This document shows, piece by piece, positions 23,728 to 33,275 of a stretch of DNA of 54,078 nt; position 1 is the first letter of the stretch, and each line of letters starts with the position of its first letter. A program made the position numbers and the translations under genes. Below the pieces are notes generated by a model. That model had not been told where the DNA came from and searched no databases. It worked only from the letters and a program-made list of their open reading frames with translations. This stretch comes from Clostridiales bacterium (GTDB lineage Bacteria; Bacillota; Clostridia; Peptostreptococcales; Anaerovoracaceae): the NCBI GenBank assembly GCA_012841925.1, contig DUTT01000036.1, forward strand, positions 1 through 54,078, given 5' to 3'.

Positions 23728-26379
23728 CTAGGCGATTTGCAGCATATTTTTTATTCGTGCAATAACCTTCCCAATCCAATATGACATTTTATCATAAAAT
23801 AGGAAAAATTGGAAGAATGATAAAAGCGAAATGGCGGATACGGCGTAACCTATGATGCCGTATTTCGTAACCCCGTACACCAATTCGACGGTATGGCTAC
23901 CAGCAGGAAGTTGTAATACAGCGAGATGTTCCTTTTGTCTGACGCCAATTTCCTCCCCATCCAAAAACGCTTTCCACCTCGGGCTGTATGTAAGGCTTAC
24001 AGTGACCTCCTCATCCCGATCGCTGTCGTAGGCAAAACTCAAACCTGTATCATCCCAACTAATTTGCCCAGATGGAAAAGCGTCCGGCCAGAAGTTCTTT
24101 TCTACGCCGAAATGATCAAATAGTTCGAGGAATACAGTCTCAATATTTTGAGGAAATGAGCTCGTTAAATACTGATCGTTGTAGAAGCCCCAGTAACGTG
24201 CATATGCGCCTTCTAAATACTGGCTCAGGTGCATGCCTAAAAACAGAACAGATCCACCATCGATTCTTTTCGCACCAATTATATCGTTTTTTAGTTTATC
24301 TTCGCCTTTGGGCCCCAACTGAAAATATACATCATCTAACCCATTTAAGACCAAAACACTGCCTATATTGATATCAACGTCGATTGAACGTACTGTTGTG
24401 GCCGATGCTATAGGTGATGCTGGCTGAATAACGAGAGTCAAATCTCCCTCGTGTGGATAGCCTGTAGCTGTCACATCAAACAAGTTTACACTTTGGTATG
24501 GCACTGGCTCAATGATGATTTGCACACCTTCTTTTGTTAAGTCGGAAATCAACTTTTCAAGTTTGACCTTCTCTTTTTTAGAACGAACTTGTGGCTCACT
24601 CAGATAAATTACCTTATACTCACAAAGCTCGCTTACTGTAAAGTCCGCAAGGTTGCGTTCTTGTTCGTGTATGAGAAAAGGGAAGTCAAGAGCGGGACCG
24701 TAAGATCCGGGACCTATAATCAGCGAATTCCGATTATCGACCAGTGTGTAAGATGATTCTCTTTCACTTACAAAGAACTCCTTTATTCTCATGTCCGATT
24801 CATCGATCAGATCAGCCGGTGTTGACCAAGCAAAATAGTCGAATTCATCTCGCGAATCAAGCAGCTCCGAATACTTTCCAAGAACAGTCAAATAGCGCAC
24901 ATTCCAAAATGCATAATTCTTTTTCACATACTCAGTGTTTTTACTATAAACAGCAATCGTTTCACTCCATATATCACGGTTATGCGGTGTTCCTTCAATG
25001 TTATAACCTTCACTTAAATTGTACCCAAACTGCGCTGGGAAATATGTGCTGCTACAGTCATAGGGCCCCAAGAAAGTAAACCTGCCTTTGTCAAAGTAGC
25101 CACTTCCCGCATCGGCATCCAACACTCTTTCCCAAAAATCGATATCTCTAAAAGAATATTCCACTCGCAAGGGATCCATGTCAACGACAATGCCGAAAAT
25201 GAAAACACCAGCAAGAATCACTCTGAAAATGTGAACAGCAAGACGATTTCGACTATATGTGCCGACAATAAAGTTAATGAAGTATGCACAGAAAAAGGCT
25301 GCAGGAATCGAAGTCAATGATAGAATACGTCCAGCGACCATGCTTTGGGCCATGGGAATGTACTGAAACAAAGGAAGAGCGAGGCCGAAGGAAAATATAT
25401 AGCTTAGTATAAACAAAATCAGCAGAAATATGAAAACTGCATGGTCGGTGTATTGGACAATCTTTAGACGGTGACGATATAAATGCACGCCAGCCGCTAA
25501 AGCAGTCGCAAGTTGTCCGGCAATAGAGAAATAAAAGAAATGGTTTCGATCTAAAAACCATTCTGCCGTAGCACTAAAAGCCTGGACTGCTTCTCCTAAC
25601 ACATGAGGAATCGTCGCATTCTCCAGTCCTGTAACCCCCACGAGTGACCAGAATGCAGTGAGAGCGCCGGAAAATAGAATCGAGAGTCCGAAAAGGACAA
25701 ATGCGAGCAGGTGCACTCTACCCAAAGCAAACAGCACAACCAAGGCTCCAACAATGCAAACAGCATTCATAAAGATCGAGTTCGGATGGCTCAGTATCAT
25801 TATTGAGCACAGGCAAGTGCAAATAAAAAAGCTTCTGCGAGATGGATTTTTAACCAAGTCTATAACTGCAAGTAAATACCAGGGATTTAGGGCAATGATC
25901 GGCCCTTGGGCTACTTGCCCTTGACCGAGTAATGTTATCAGAATAAATGGCTGTATAATATAAAAGAGGCTACCCAGCAGGCCAATCCATTTCCCGATAT
26001 ACTTCCTACAGAGCAACCAAACACCGACACCCCCAATCGAAAGCATCAGTACATTGAAAACCTTAAATGTCAGCATAACGTTGCGAAAAATGATGTGTAT
26101 GGCTGCTAATAGATAGATGGACAATGGTGGGTAATATTGTGTTACCGCCGTTCCACAGTACCAGTGGGGATACCAGGAAACCAGTGTTCCGCTTTTAATT
26201 GCAGCAGTGACATATTCGACCTTGGCCATATGCCCCAGGAAGTCTGTAGAGCCTGGAAATAAATCGTTTGAAGTTGTTAAAATATTGGATAAGCTGACCA
26301 ACGAAAAAATATACGACAGTCCTATAGCCAAGATTATTTCAATGATGAGTTGTGCTCGTTCTTTCCTTGCACTATGCAT
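23728..26379 (-). CDS. Large PTPS-related-family membrane protein, probable GT-C-like
   Basis: The 883-aa protein has a cytosolic N terminus, about eleven membrane helices up to residue 400, a large extracytoplasmic part and one C-terminal helix. After the first helix comes DLFPGSTDFLGHMAKVEY and WYPHWYCGTAVTQYYPPLS. This acidic and aromatic loop resembles GT-C glycosyltransferases and YfhO-like proteins. The end carries the YfhO-type YSPRWKAFLDGEEI and LPAGSHTVELVY. It belongs to the membrane family known as 6-pyruvoyl-tetrahydropterin synthase-related, named after fused domains, though this copy has no PTPS domain. Its ATG overlaps the upstream glycosyltransferase by 8 nt. Codon and base composition are more AT-rich than its neighbours, hinting at a different history. 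Confidence 0.8.
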   Translation of the reverse strand: MHSARKERAQLIIEIILAIGLSYIFSLVSLSNILTTSNDLFPGSTDFLGHMAKVEYVTAAIKSGTLVSWYPHWYCGTAVTQYYPPLSIYLLAAIHIIFRNVMLTFKVFNVLMLSIGGVGVWLLCRKYIGKWIGLLGSLFYIIQPFILITLLGQGQVAQGPIIALNPWYLLAVIDLVKNPSRRSFFICTCLCSIMILSHPNSIFMNAVCIVGALVVLFALGRVHLLAFVLFGLSILFSGALTAFWSLVGVTGLENATIPHVLGEAVQAFSATAEWFLDRNHFFYFSIAGQLATALAAGVHLYRHRLKIVQYTDHAVFIFLLILFILSYIFSFGLALPLFQYIPMAQSMVAGRILSLTSIPAAFFCAYFINFIVGTYSRNRLAVHIFRVILAGVFIFGIVVDMDPLRVEYSFRDIDFWERVLDADAGSGYFDKGRFTFLGPYDCSSTYFPAQFGYNLSEGYNIEGTPHNRDIWSETIAVYSKNTEYVKKNYAFWNVRYLTVLGKYSELLDSRDEFDYFAWSTPADLIDESDMRIKEFFVSERESSYTLVDNRNSLIIGPGSYGPALDFPFLIHEQERNLADFTVSELCEYKVIYLSEPQVRSKKEKVKLEKLISDLTKEGVQIIIEPVPYQSVNLFDVTATGYPHEGDLTLVIQPASPIASATTVRSIDVDINIGSVLVLNGLDDVYFQLGPKGEDKLKNDIIGAKRIDGGSVLFLGMHLSQYLEGAYARYWGFYNDQYLTSSFPQNIETVFLELFDHFGVEKNFWPDAFPSGQISWDDTGLSFAYDSDRDEEVTVSLTYSPRWKAFLDGEEIGVRQKEHLAVLQLPAGSHTVELVYGVTKYGIIGYAVSAISLLSFFQFFLFYDKMSYWIGKVIARIKNMLQIA

Positions 26380-27145
26380 TTGAGTCCTTTCGAAAGCCCT
26401 TCAATCGGCGGGCAAGCTGGACGCTCCGTACCGCTGTCCTTGCCACCGACATCTTACTGCTCCCCAACTTTCTATCGTATCTCAAATGAAACGGAATTTC
26501 CGCAAATACAGCGCCGCAGCAATACAGTTTATACAGCAGTTCAACCATGCAGGTAAACCCGTTCTCCTCGATCAGACTCTCTCCGAAACGATCAGCCGCT
26601 TCCTGCAACTTGTTTCGTTCGTACAGCCGGTAACCGCACGTGTAGTCCCGAACGCCCGGTACCCGCAATAGCACGGTAAACACCAGTCTCGCTCCGCTGC
26701 TCATCGCCAGGCGCAGGGGCGATACCCCTTCGACCTGCGAGCCTTTCCGATAACGAGACGCGATCACAACGTGCCGGTTGCCGTTGCGGATGGCTTCCAG
26801 CATGCTGCCGATATAAATTGGGTCCTGCGTGTTATCGGCATCCATGATGCAGAGATACGGACTGTCTCCGCACTGATCAAGAAAGTATCCGATGCCGGTA
26901 CGCACGCCGGCACCGAGTCCCTGGTTTTTCGTGTGCCGGATCAGGATAATTCCCGGATCATCCTCCGCCCGGCGCTCGACAATCGCAGCGGTTTCGTCGC
27001 TGCTCCCGTCGTCGACAACGACGATCCTAAGCCCTAACCCGTGCTCCTCTTCTAACAATGTCCTTTGTTGATCCCACTTTATTAAAAGTGCTTCGACGTT
27101 TTCCTCTTCGTTGTATGCAGGCAGTACGATTGTGATTTTATTCAT
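26372..27145 (-). CDS. Family-2 glycosyltransferase, dolichol-phosphate-mannose-synthase type
   Basis: The 257-aa protein has the GT2 GT-A fold: IVLPAYNEEENVE at the N terminus, VVVDDGSSDET, NQGLGAGVRTG, then the metal-binding DADNTQDP (about residue 99) and the acceptor motif YTCGYRLY. It ends in a basic helix without clear membrane spans. Such enzymes put one sugar on polyprenyl phosphate at the inner face. With gtrA and two GT-C-like membrane proteins in the operon, a lipid-linked sugar relay is an attractive inference. It starts 8 nt inside the preceding gene's end, with AAAGGG upstream of the ATG. Confidence 0.92.
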   Translation of the reverse strand: MNKITIVLPAYNEEENVEALLIKWDQQRTLLEEEHGLGLRIVVVDDGSSDETAAIVERRAEDDPGIILIRHTKNQGLGAGVRTGIGYFLDQCGDSPYLCIMDADNTQDPIYIGSMLEAIRNGNRHVVIASRYRKGSQVEGVSPLRLAMSSGARLVFTVLLRVPGVRDYTCGYRLYERNKLQEAADRFGESLIEENGFTCMVELLYKLYCCGAVFAEIPFHLRYDRKLGSSKMSVARTAVRSVQLARRLKGFRKDSNA

Positions 27146-28523
27146 TGTGGATCCCTTTGATGATGCCTTTCCTCAAGTCGGTAATCGTCATAAAGTCGTT
27201 CGAAACAACTTCTTTAAAGCTCGCCCACTCCTCTTCTGGCGTAAACGTCTTCCAGCTCCCCGTGCGCTTGATGCTGTTGATGATGCCGGCCAGACGCATC
27301 CAGAAAACAGCGAAGTTGTACAGCGGCAATAACCACAAAATGCTCCGCCTGGATCGATAGTATTCTTTTACATCGTCGACGTCGACCAGATACGCATGCA
27401 CATTTTTATAACTCAAATAAACGGAGAGGACGTACAACAGGTAGATGGCAATAACCGAGCCGATGACGAGCCACATGGGATAATTGATAAAGACCAGAAA
27501 GATAATAGCGAAGTACCAGATCATTCGCGGGAACGCAAATGTGTGGTCGTACAGGAGCACGCGGATCATAAAGTTTCTGAAGAAATCCCTCAGAATATGA
27601 AGGTCGTCCTGCAGGAACATGTGCGACACCTCGATTTCGCCTCGTTGCCAGCGCTGCCGCTGCGTGTATAGCCGCGAGAGGCTGTCGATCGGGTCTACGA
27701 TAAAAAAGGCATTTTCGCACAGCCGGATGCCTTTGTCGAACAGCGTGCGCAGCTGAAATGTAAACTGCGTATCTTCGCTGACCGTCAGGATATTATACAA
27801 CTGGGACTTCATGAGCGCCGATTTCCGAAAAGCGGAAAAGGCACCCGCTACGGTGTAGAGGCGGTCGCGCTCGGATTCGTAGTTCCGCCCTGCTAAAAAC
27901 GACTGGCAGTATTCAAAGAACTCGCAGCGGCGCACGACGCGCAGAAAGAAATCGTCGGTCTGCTCGATAATCTCCATATCCGTAAGCACGACACCGGTCA
28001 GACAGTCGACATCGGGGCTCTTTTCGAAGCGCTTAACGATATTTTTAATGGCCTTCCGGTGAAGCTTCCCGTCGCTGTCGACGTGGATGACGTATTTCCC
28101 CTGGCTGTTAAAAATAGCCATGTTCAGCGCCTTGGCCTTCCCCTGTCCCGAGTTGAGCCAGTGCATCGGCAAATCTTTCATTTCGACAAGGCAGTTCGAA
28201 TATACTTCGAAGCTGTTGTCCACGCTCCCGTTATTGATTAAAAGCACATCCATCAGCTCTCTCGGATAATCGGAGTAATAGAGTGACTGCAGGCACGCCT
28301 CGAGCGTATCTGCCGAATTATAGATGGGGATCGCCAGCGTAATCTCCGGCAGGTAATAATCCGATTCTTTCCTCTGCTTGCGTCGGTCCTTCATCCTTTT
28401 GCGGACCACAATAAAATAGCTTCGAACCGAAGGAATAATTTCCACCGTAAAAGGAATGATAATCCAGGCCAGCCAGAAAAGCAGTTCTCTAACGATCCGG
28501 CTCAATATTGTCGATATTTCCAT
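27138..28523 (-). CDS. XrtG-associated processive glycosyltransferase
   Basis: The 461-aa protein has one or two N-terminal helices, a cytosolic GT2 domain and a C-terminal helix pair. Motifs include LAIPIYNSADTLEACLQSL, VDSDGKLHRKAI (DxD), the ED of SEDTQFTF, and the processive-enzyme signature TQRQRWQRGE (QxxRW). This combination, next to XrtG, matches the exosortase G-associated glycosyltransferase family (TIGR03111, as I recall). The product is unknown. I take the ATG at 28523, with TAGGTG 9 nt upstream; a GTG four codons earlier is possible. It overlaps the xrtG coding end by 35 nt. Confidence 0.9.
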   Translation of the reverse strand: MEISTILSRIVRELLFWLAWIIIPFTVEIIPSVRSYFIVVRKRMKDRRKQRKESDYYLPEITLAIPIYNSADTLEACLQSLYYSDYPRELMDVLLINNGSVDNSFEVYSNCLVEMKDLPMHWLNSGQGKAKALNMAIFNSQGKYVIHVDSDGKLHRKAIKNIVKRFEKSPDVDCLTGVVLTDMEIIEQTDDFFLRVVRRCEFFEYCQSFLAGRNYESERDRLYTVAGAFSAFRKSALMKSQLYNILTVSEDTQFTFQLRTLFDKGIRLCENAFFIVDPIDSLSRLYTQRQRWQRGEIEVSHMFLQDDLHILRDFFRNFMIRVLLYDHTFAFPRMIWYFAIIFLVFINYPMWLVIGSVIAIYLLYVLSVYLSYKNVHAYLVDVDDVKEYYRSRRSILWLLPLYNFAVFWMRLAGIINSIKRTGSWKTFTPEEEWASFKEVVSNDFMTITDLRKGIIKGIHNE

Positions 28524-29100
28524 ACTTGAAAACACCTACTTTCTGCCTGATGATGTGGGGCCGTGTGAACACGTAAAAATAAAGCGTAATTGAAAATATG
28601 TAAAATATTACCCGGCCGAACAGCGTGTGTGCAAAGTAAAAGATCTCATTTCCATAATAGTATATCAATACAGCTATGAGAAACAACCTCAAAACGTTGA
28701 CCAGGAAAATCAATGCGATGCCAATGGTATCGATCACCAGTTTTTCCAGATTGTTGTAGAGGGGATAAAACCACAGAAGCGAACTGAACGCCATGATTTC
28801 CACGATGCCTGAGCACTCGTAGTCGATGATCATCGATACGCTGATGGTATCCTTTGGGATAAACAGGGTTACATGACGGTAATAGGAATCGTAGAACCCG
28901 AACAAATCTCCCGGTATACCCGTAACGGCCGTAACGGCCATCGACAGCGGATGCAGGATGATCGGCTGTATAAACATCATCAGAAAGAAGAACATGCCGA
29001 CGCTGCCGACGAGAAACTTAAAGAAAAACAGCTCGGCCCGGTGCAATGCGTATACGACATACAGCCATACTATAAATGTTGCGATTTTTAGCCAGAGCAT
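28489..29100 (-). CDS. xrtG: Exosortase G (XrtG)
   Basis: The 203-aa polytopic membrane protein belongs to the exosortase/archaeosortase family of predicted cysteine transpeptidases that cut C-terminal sorting signals. The three family residues are present in membrane-proximal positions: Cys96 in DYECSGIVEI, Arg138 in NVLRLF, and His158 in FAHTLFGR. The small size, the neighbouring glycosyltransferase and the Gram-positive setting point to subfamily XrtG. GAGGAG lies just before the ATG, 3 nt after the stop of the presumed substrate gene. The lack of an outer membrane or EPS locus separates this from the classical PEP-CTERM system. To my knowledge the subfamily was defined by genome analysis only. 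Confidence 0.92.
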   Translation of the reverse strand: MLWLKIATFIVWLYVVYALHRAELFFFKFLVGSVGMFFFLMMFIQPIILHPLSMAVTAVTGIPGDLFGFYDSYYRHVTLFIPKDTISVSMIIDYECSGIVEIMAFSSLLWFYPLYNNLEKLVIDTIGIALIFLVNVLRLFLIAVLIYYYGNEIFYFAHTLFGRVIFYIFSITLYFYVFTRPHIIRQKVGVFKYGNIDNIEPDR

Positions 29101-29103
29101 ATT

Positions 29104-30201
29104 CTACTCCTCGACCTCTGTGCCAACCCGCTTTTTCCGATGCAGATACACACCGAGGCCAAGGCCTGCCATCAAACTCACAGCGATGCCGATATATGGC
29201 CCGCTCCCCACGCCGGACCAATACAACCACTGCTTGCCGAGCTTGTTAATCTGCATGCGAATATCGGCGATGCCATCCGCTTGAGCGTTGATTGTGTATA
29301 AAGGGATGCAGAATTCGGCTTCGACGACCGTCTTGTCGACGATCGTCATATACCCTGTTCCGACAGGATCTCCGTCCAATTTTACAATAAACTCCCTAAT
29401 CACTTCTGCTGGCGGTTGCGGTTTTGCGGTAGGCTTCAGCGACGGCTCGACTTCAGAATGCTCGTCGTCGCCGTCGGCCTCGCCGCCCGGCTCATCTTCT
29501 CCGTTTTCGGGTTCTTCGGGCTCTCCGGATTCTCCGCCTTCCTCCGACCCGTCGATCTTCCCTGCGTCTTCCTGCAATGAGTCAGCCGCGCCATCGTTGC
29601 CGGTATCGCCCTCTCCGTCGTACGGCAGCGCATCCTCTTCGCCCTCCGCATAGACAAACAAGCGGGCTCCGAGGCGCATCAGCAGGTGCCGGACACTCGT
29701 TTCGGGCGCTGGCTCCGCTCCGCCATGGCCGTTTGGCTCCAAACCTTGCTCCGGATCGAGTTCCGGATCTTGATTGCCACCTTGCTCCGGATCGCGCAGT
29801 TCAAGCTGATTGGAACTTTCGTCCAAGTCTCCGTTATCGATCAACGGTTTTTCAATCAGCGTGATGTTTTTATCGTATGCGGGATTTTCGTCGAGCTCGA
29901 ACACCGCACTTCCCAGATTGGTTTCGACCTCCACTTCCATGTTCTTGATGCCGGAGCTGTATTGTTCAGCAAATACGATATGCACGCAGAGCCGGTCGTC
30001 GTCGCGGAACATACCCACCAGATTGATGTGCTTCGGTTGAGGATTGTTGCCCTTGTACACTTCGGCATGCGGCTTGTCTTCCCAGTCGTCGTAGTATCCG
30101 TCGATTACGATTTCCCCTGAAGCAGCAACTATCGAGGCCGGGCCGCTCAAGGCCAGGCAAACAGCCAACAGTATCGCCAGGCTAGTTCTTCTTATATCCA
30201 A
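29104..30201 (-). CDS. Firmicu-CTERM protein, presumed XrtG substrate
   Basis: The 365-aa secreted protein begins at TTG (30201; GGGGGAAGG upstream) inside the end of the preceding gene. It has a signal peptide (about residues 1-28) and an N-terminal globular part starting EIVIDGYYDDWEDKPHAEV, as in carbohydrate-binding-like folds. A long acidic Pro/Glu/Gly stalk follows (about 145-260), then a second beta domain (VIREFIVKLDGD...). The tail is a sorting-type signal: SGVGSGPYIGI, one hydrophobic helix, then the basic cluster HRKKR. Location directly before xrtG fits the Firmicu-CTERM class (TIGR04145, as I recall), usually one protein per genome. No LPXTG is present, so sortase A would not process it. 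Confidence 0.88.
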   Translation of the reverse strand: MDIRRTSLAILLAVCLALSGPASIVAASGEIVIDGYYDDWEDKPHAEVYKGNNPQPKHINLVGMFRDDDRLCVHIVFAEQYSSGIKNMEVEVETNLGSAVFELDENPAYDKNITLIEKPLIDNGDLDESSNQLELRDPEQGGNQDPELDPEQGLEPNGHGGAEPAPETSVRHLLMRLGARLFVYAEGEEDALPYDGEGDTGNDGAADSLQEDAGKIDGSEEGGESGEPEEPENGEDEPGGEADGDDEHSEVEPSLKPTAKPQPPAEVIREFIVKLDGDPVGTGYMTIVDKTVVEAEFCIPLYTINAQADGIADIRMQINKLGKQWLYWSGVGSGPYIGIAVSLMAGLGLGVYLHRKKRVGTEVEE

Positions 30202-33200
30202 TGACCTTCCCCCTCTCTTTCCAGAGCGATCGGTATAGAAGCGCGACGGCAAGCAGGCCGAGCAAGCCGATCAATACGCCTTCTTTCAGATGCGGATAGT
30301 GCAGTTCGATTTCGGTCAGTCCTCTTTGAACGACGACCAGATGATTGATGTTTTTTAGCTCCCGGTCGCTTGTAAATATATCCTGATATCCGAATGTCGT
30401 GTTCGTGTTATCGCGCGGTGAGCGGACCGAGATGACGTTTTTATCGACGTCGACGGTCAGCGGTACGACGGTTCGCGTTGGAAGCTGATTATCTTCAAAG
30501 CCGAAGAAGTTCCCAAGCAACCCGAACACGGCTTCGTCGTCGGTCTGCGACGCGTGGTATAGGAGGTTAAATCCAAGGAAAATCAGATTATCATACCACT
30601 TCGATCCTGAAACCGGCAGCAACTTATCTTCCAGCCAGGTATAGGCAAAAATTTTGTCGAGGCCCTCCAGGTAGATCGTACTCCAGTCCATGTCTTCCTT
30701 TTCGAACGGCAGAGGCTCGTAGACTTGCCCCTGATAGATGAGATTCGGGAAGCGCTCCCGAAGACCCACCGGCTGCGCGTTCACTTCCAAAAACGTCATC
30801 CGCCTTGTGATGGAATCCGCCGGTATGAGGTTCATATCGATGATGATGCGCACCCCTGCTTTTGCGACTTCCATGATCAGCGCTTCGGCCTCTTCTTTGT
30901 TGCCCTTTTCGCCGTATGTAAAACCGGATAAGTAGATTACCTTATACTTTTTAAGCTCTTCCGCCGTGTATTCCGAAAGCGCCCATTCGACGCCTTCTTC
31001 GAATATCGGATACTCCAGCGCAATCAGGTTAGCCGAGTAACCGATTGCCAGCCCTTCGTACTTTGTAACGACGCCGAATGTCTTCGGTGTCTCCCGCTTA
31101 AAGATATACAGATCGTTGGTCTCCTGAGCCAGATAATACTGCGATGCAGCGGCACCTTCTTCCAAGGCTTCGAGGCTTTGTCGGGCTTCATGCACCTGCT
31201 GTTTCTGCACCAGCACCGTATCGTCGCCAAGCTCGAGACACCGGTCGAACAGGTAGTAATAATGCCCCCGCTCCAGCGCCGTGTTGAGCATCATGATGTT
31301 GTAGGCGGTCGCCGCTCCCTGCCAGGCCCAGCCGAACGTATACCTCGTAGCGGGTTCTTCTGCGCTGATGCCAAAAGACGGATAGGATCCGTACGTGCTC
31401 TGGTCCATAAGAGTCAATCGCTGATCCGTAATGCGCTTGGCGTCGTTGAGCGAATACGACAGCGACAGCGGTGCCATCGAGTGAAACCTGTGGAAGTCGA
31501 GCGACAGATAGCTGTCGAACACCAGCAGAGCGGCCATCAACACCAGCACATAGCGCCTCAGCGTCCGCCATTCGAACACAGAAATCATAAAGACTGCGCA
31601 GGCGATCGGTGCGAAGCGCGGCATCCAGAACAGCTGATTGAGCGGCAGCTTTTCGAGAATCGGCACGAGCTCGGGCAACGATCCGAGGAAAATCAACAGG
31701 GCCGTAAGAAAGCCCGGCCGACTTTTCCGATCCGAGAAAAATAGCCCGAATAAAGCGACCACGAACAAGGATACTCCGAAGTAAAACAGCTCGTGGCCTC
31801 CCTGTCCCCGCAGAAACGGGTTTAAGGATGTGGCAGCCGGTGTGCTCAGCGCTCTCATAACTTCGGCAGTCGCTGAAGGATCCATGGCCACGAGGCCGCC
31901 TTTAAGCGCCGGATACACCCACGGTCCGCAGATTGCAAACGACATCAGCATAAACAGAATCGTATACAGACTCTCCGAATATCTTCTCCTGCTGATGCTG
32001 TACAGGAGCAGGAATACGAACATGCCGATCCCTACCATCGCTGCAATCATGATGTGGCAGAGGTTGAGCAGGCACATAATGACTACGATCGGGACCGCTG
32101 AGCGTTTTTTTCTGTGTTCGACTAGGCGCCAGACAAAGAAAAATAAATACGGGAGCAAAATGGCGATCGTCATCCGCGGCAGATTTCCCTCGACAAAGAA
32201 AATCCTTAGATTATCCGGTACGAAGAACCAGAGCAATGCAAAGAATGTGCCGAGCACCATTCTCCGGTACATAATGCCCCAGAGCAGCCATCCGACTCCC
32301 CCAACGATTACGGAAAAGACGACATAGAGCAGATACGCCATAAAAACATCGCCGCCGGCTATAAACTGCAGAAAGGCCATCAGATAATATGGCAGGGGCG
32401 CCCAATATCGATAGGGCTGCAGGCCGTTGTACCAAAGCTCCGTGTACAGAGGGTAATAATTGCCGGACTGAACGCTTTTATAGGCGAGATCCGATTTAAA
32501 CAGATGCCCGTACACGTCGGCGCCGGAAGGATACAAACCGGTGTAATACAGATAGACAGCCAGCAGTATCCCCGCAAGAGCGAGCACGATGAGCGCAAGT
32601 ACAACCGGCAGCACACGCTTTTTCTTTTGTTCTTCGTTTCCCTCCTCATCCGCATCGCCGACACCTTCGAACGCTTCGGGCGGAATCTCTTCCGCTTCCA
32701 CCGGATCCACCGCCGGGAGCGCCGATGACCGAACAGCCGAGTCGAGCGATGGACCGACAAATAATCTTCCCTGTTGGTCGATCCCCGAAGAGGTCATCTG
32801 ATGCGTAGAGCCGGAAACATAATCGGAGAGAAGCAGGTTGCGCACGTTAACAGTCCGACCGTCGATCTGCAGATCCCCCTGGTCTCCCATCCGTTGAATC
32901 AACAGAGCCCGCACCGGTCCTTCGCTGATCTCCAGTCGCTCCAATGGAGCCGGGAGTGCCGTAAGCGCGTGCTCGACCGCCTGGAATAAAACGACGCCGA
33001 TGGTTTCCAGGTCGACACCCATCGTATCGAAGGGAGTCATGGTCTCCAGCGGCGCAGCGGTAAAGCGCCCGGTCGCTTCCTGTATCAATGACTCCATGCG
33101 GTTAAAGGGTAGAAATTTCGTCCGGTCTGCTCCGATAAATACCGCAAGTTCCAGGTTCATAATCTGGGGCGAAAAAGGATCATGACTTTCTTCCGAGCGC

Positions 33201-33247
33201 ACAAAGACCGCCAGCTTATGCCGTAGTCTGTACTGCTGAGCACTCAT
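30182..33247 (-). CDS. Giant membrane protein with N-terminal PTPS-related domain
   Basis: The 1021-aa protein is the first gene of the XrtG operon. Residues about 4-120 align with the PTPS-like protein at the operon's other end: YRLRHKLAVFV against YRFRFYINAS, TPFDTMGVDLETI against PFTTVNPTLENI, and LERLEISEGPVR against LLTIEVSETPSR. The zinc-binding histidines are lost. An acidic linker leads to helix 1 (about 212-233), roughly a dozen further helices to about residue 560, a large outer region and a last helix. The middle resembles GT-C/YfhO-like membrane proteins (DVYGHLFKSDLAYKSVQSGNYYPLY). The start at 33247 has GGGGAGGAGGGG upstream. It likely acts in glycan or lipid transfer; this is inference. 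Confidence 0.85.
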   Translation of the reverse strand: MSAQQYRLRHKLAVFVRSEESHDPFSPQIMNLELAVFIGADRTKFLPFNRMESLIQEATGRFTAAPLETMTPFDTMGVDLETIGVVLFQAVEHALTALPAPLERLEISEGPVRALLIQRMGDQGDLQIDGRTVNVRNLLLSDYVSGSTHQMTSSGIDQQGRLFVGPSLDSAVRSSALPAVDPVEAEEIPPEAFEGVGDADEEGNEEQKKKRVLPVVLALIVLALAGILLAVYLYYTGLYPSGADVYGHLFKSDLAYKSVQSGNYYPLYTELWYNGLQPYRYWAPLPYYLMAFLQFIAGGDVFMAYLLYVVFSVIVGGVGWLLWGIMYRRMVLGTFFALLWFFVPDNLRIFFVEGNLPRMTIAILLPYLFFFVWRLVEHRKKRSAVPIVVIMCLLNLCHIMIAAMVGIGMFVFLLLYSISRRRYSESLYTILFMLMSFAICGPWVYPALKGGLVAMDPSATAEVMRALSTPAATSLNPFLRGQGGHELFYFGVSLFVVALFGLFFSDRKSRPGFLTALLIFLGSLPELVPILEKLPLNQLFWMPRFAPIACAVFMISVFEWRTLRRYVLVLMAALLVFDSYLSLDFHRFHSMAPLSLSYSLNDAKRITDQRLTLMDQSTYGSYPSFGISAEEPATRYTFGWAWQGAATAYNIMMLNTALERGHYYYLFDRCLELGDDTVLVQKQQVHEARQSLEALEEGAAASQYYLAQETNDLYIFKRETPKTFGVVTKYEGLAIGYSANLIALEYPIFEEGVEWALSEYTAEELKKYKVIYLSGFTYGEKGNKEEAEALIMEVAKAGVRIIIDMNLIPADSITRRMTFLEVNAQPVGLRERFPNLIYQGQVYEPLPFEKEDMDWSTIYLEGLDKIFAYTWLEDKLLPVSGSKWYDNLIFLGFNLLYHASQTDDEAVFGLLGNFFGFEDNQLPTRTVVPLTVDVDKNVISVRSPRDNTNTTFGYQDIFTSDRELKNINHLVVVQRGLTEIELHYPHLKEGVLIGLLGLLAVALLYRSLWKERGKVIGYKKN

Positions 33248-33275
33248 GCAAACCCCTCCTCCCCATATTACCGAC

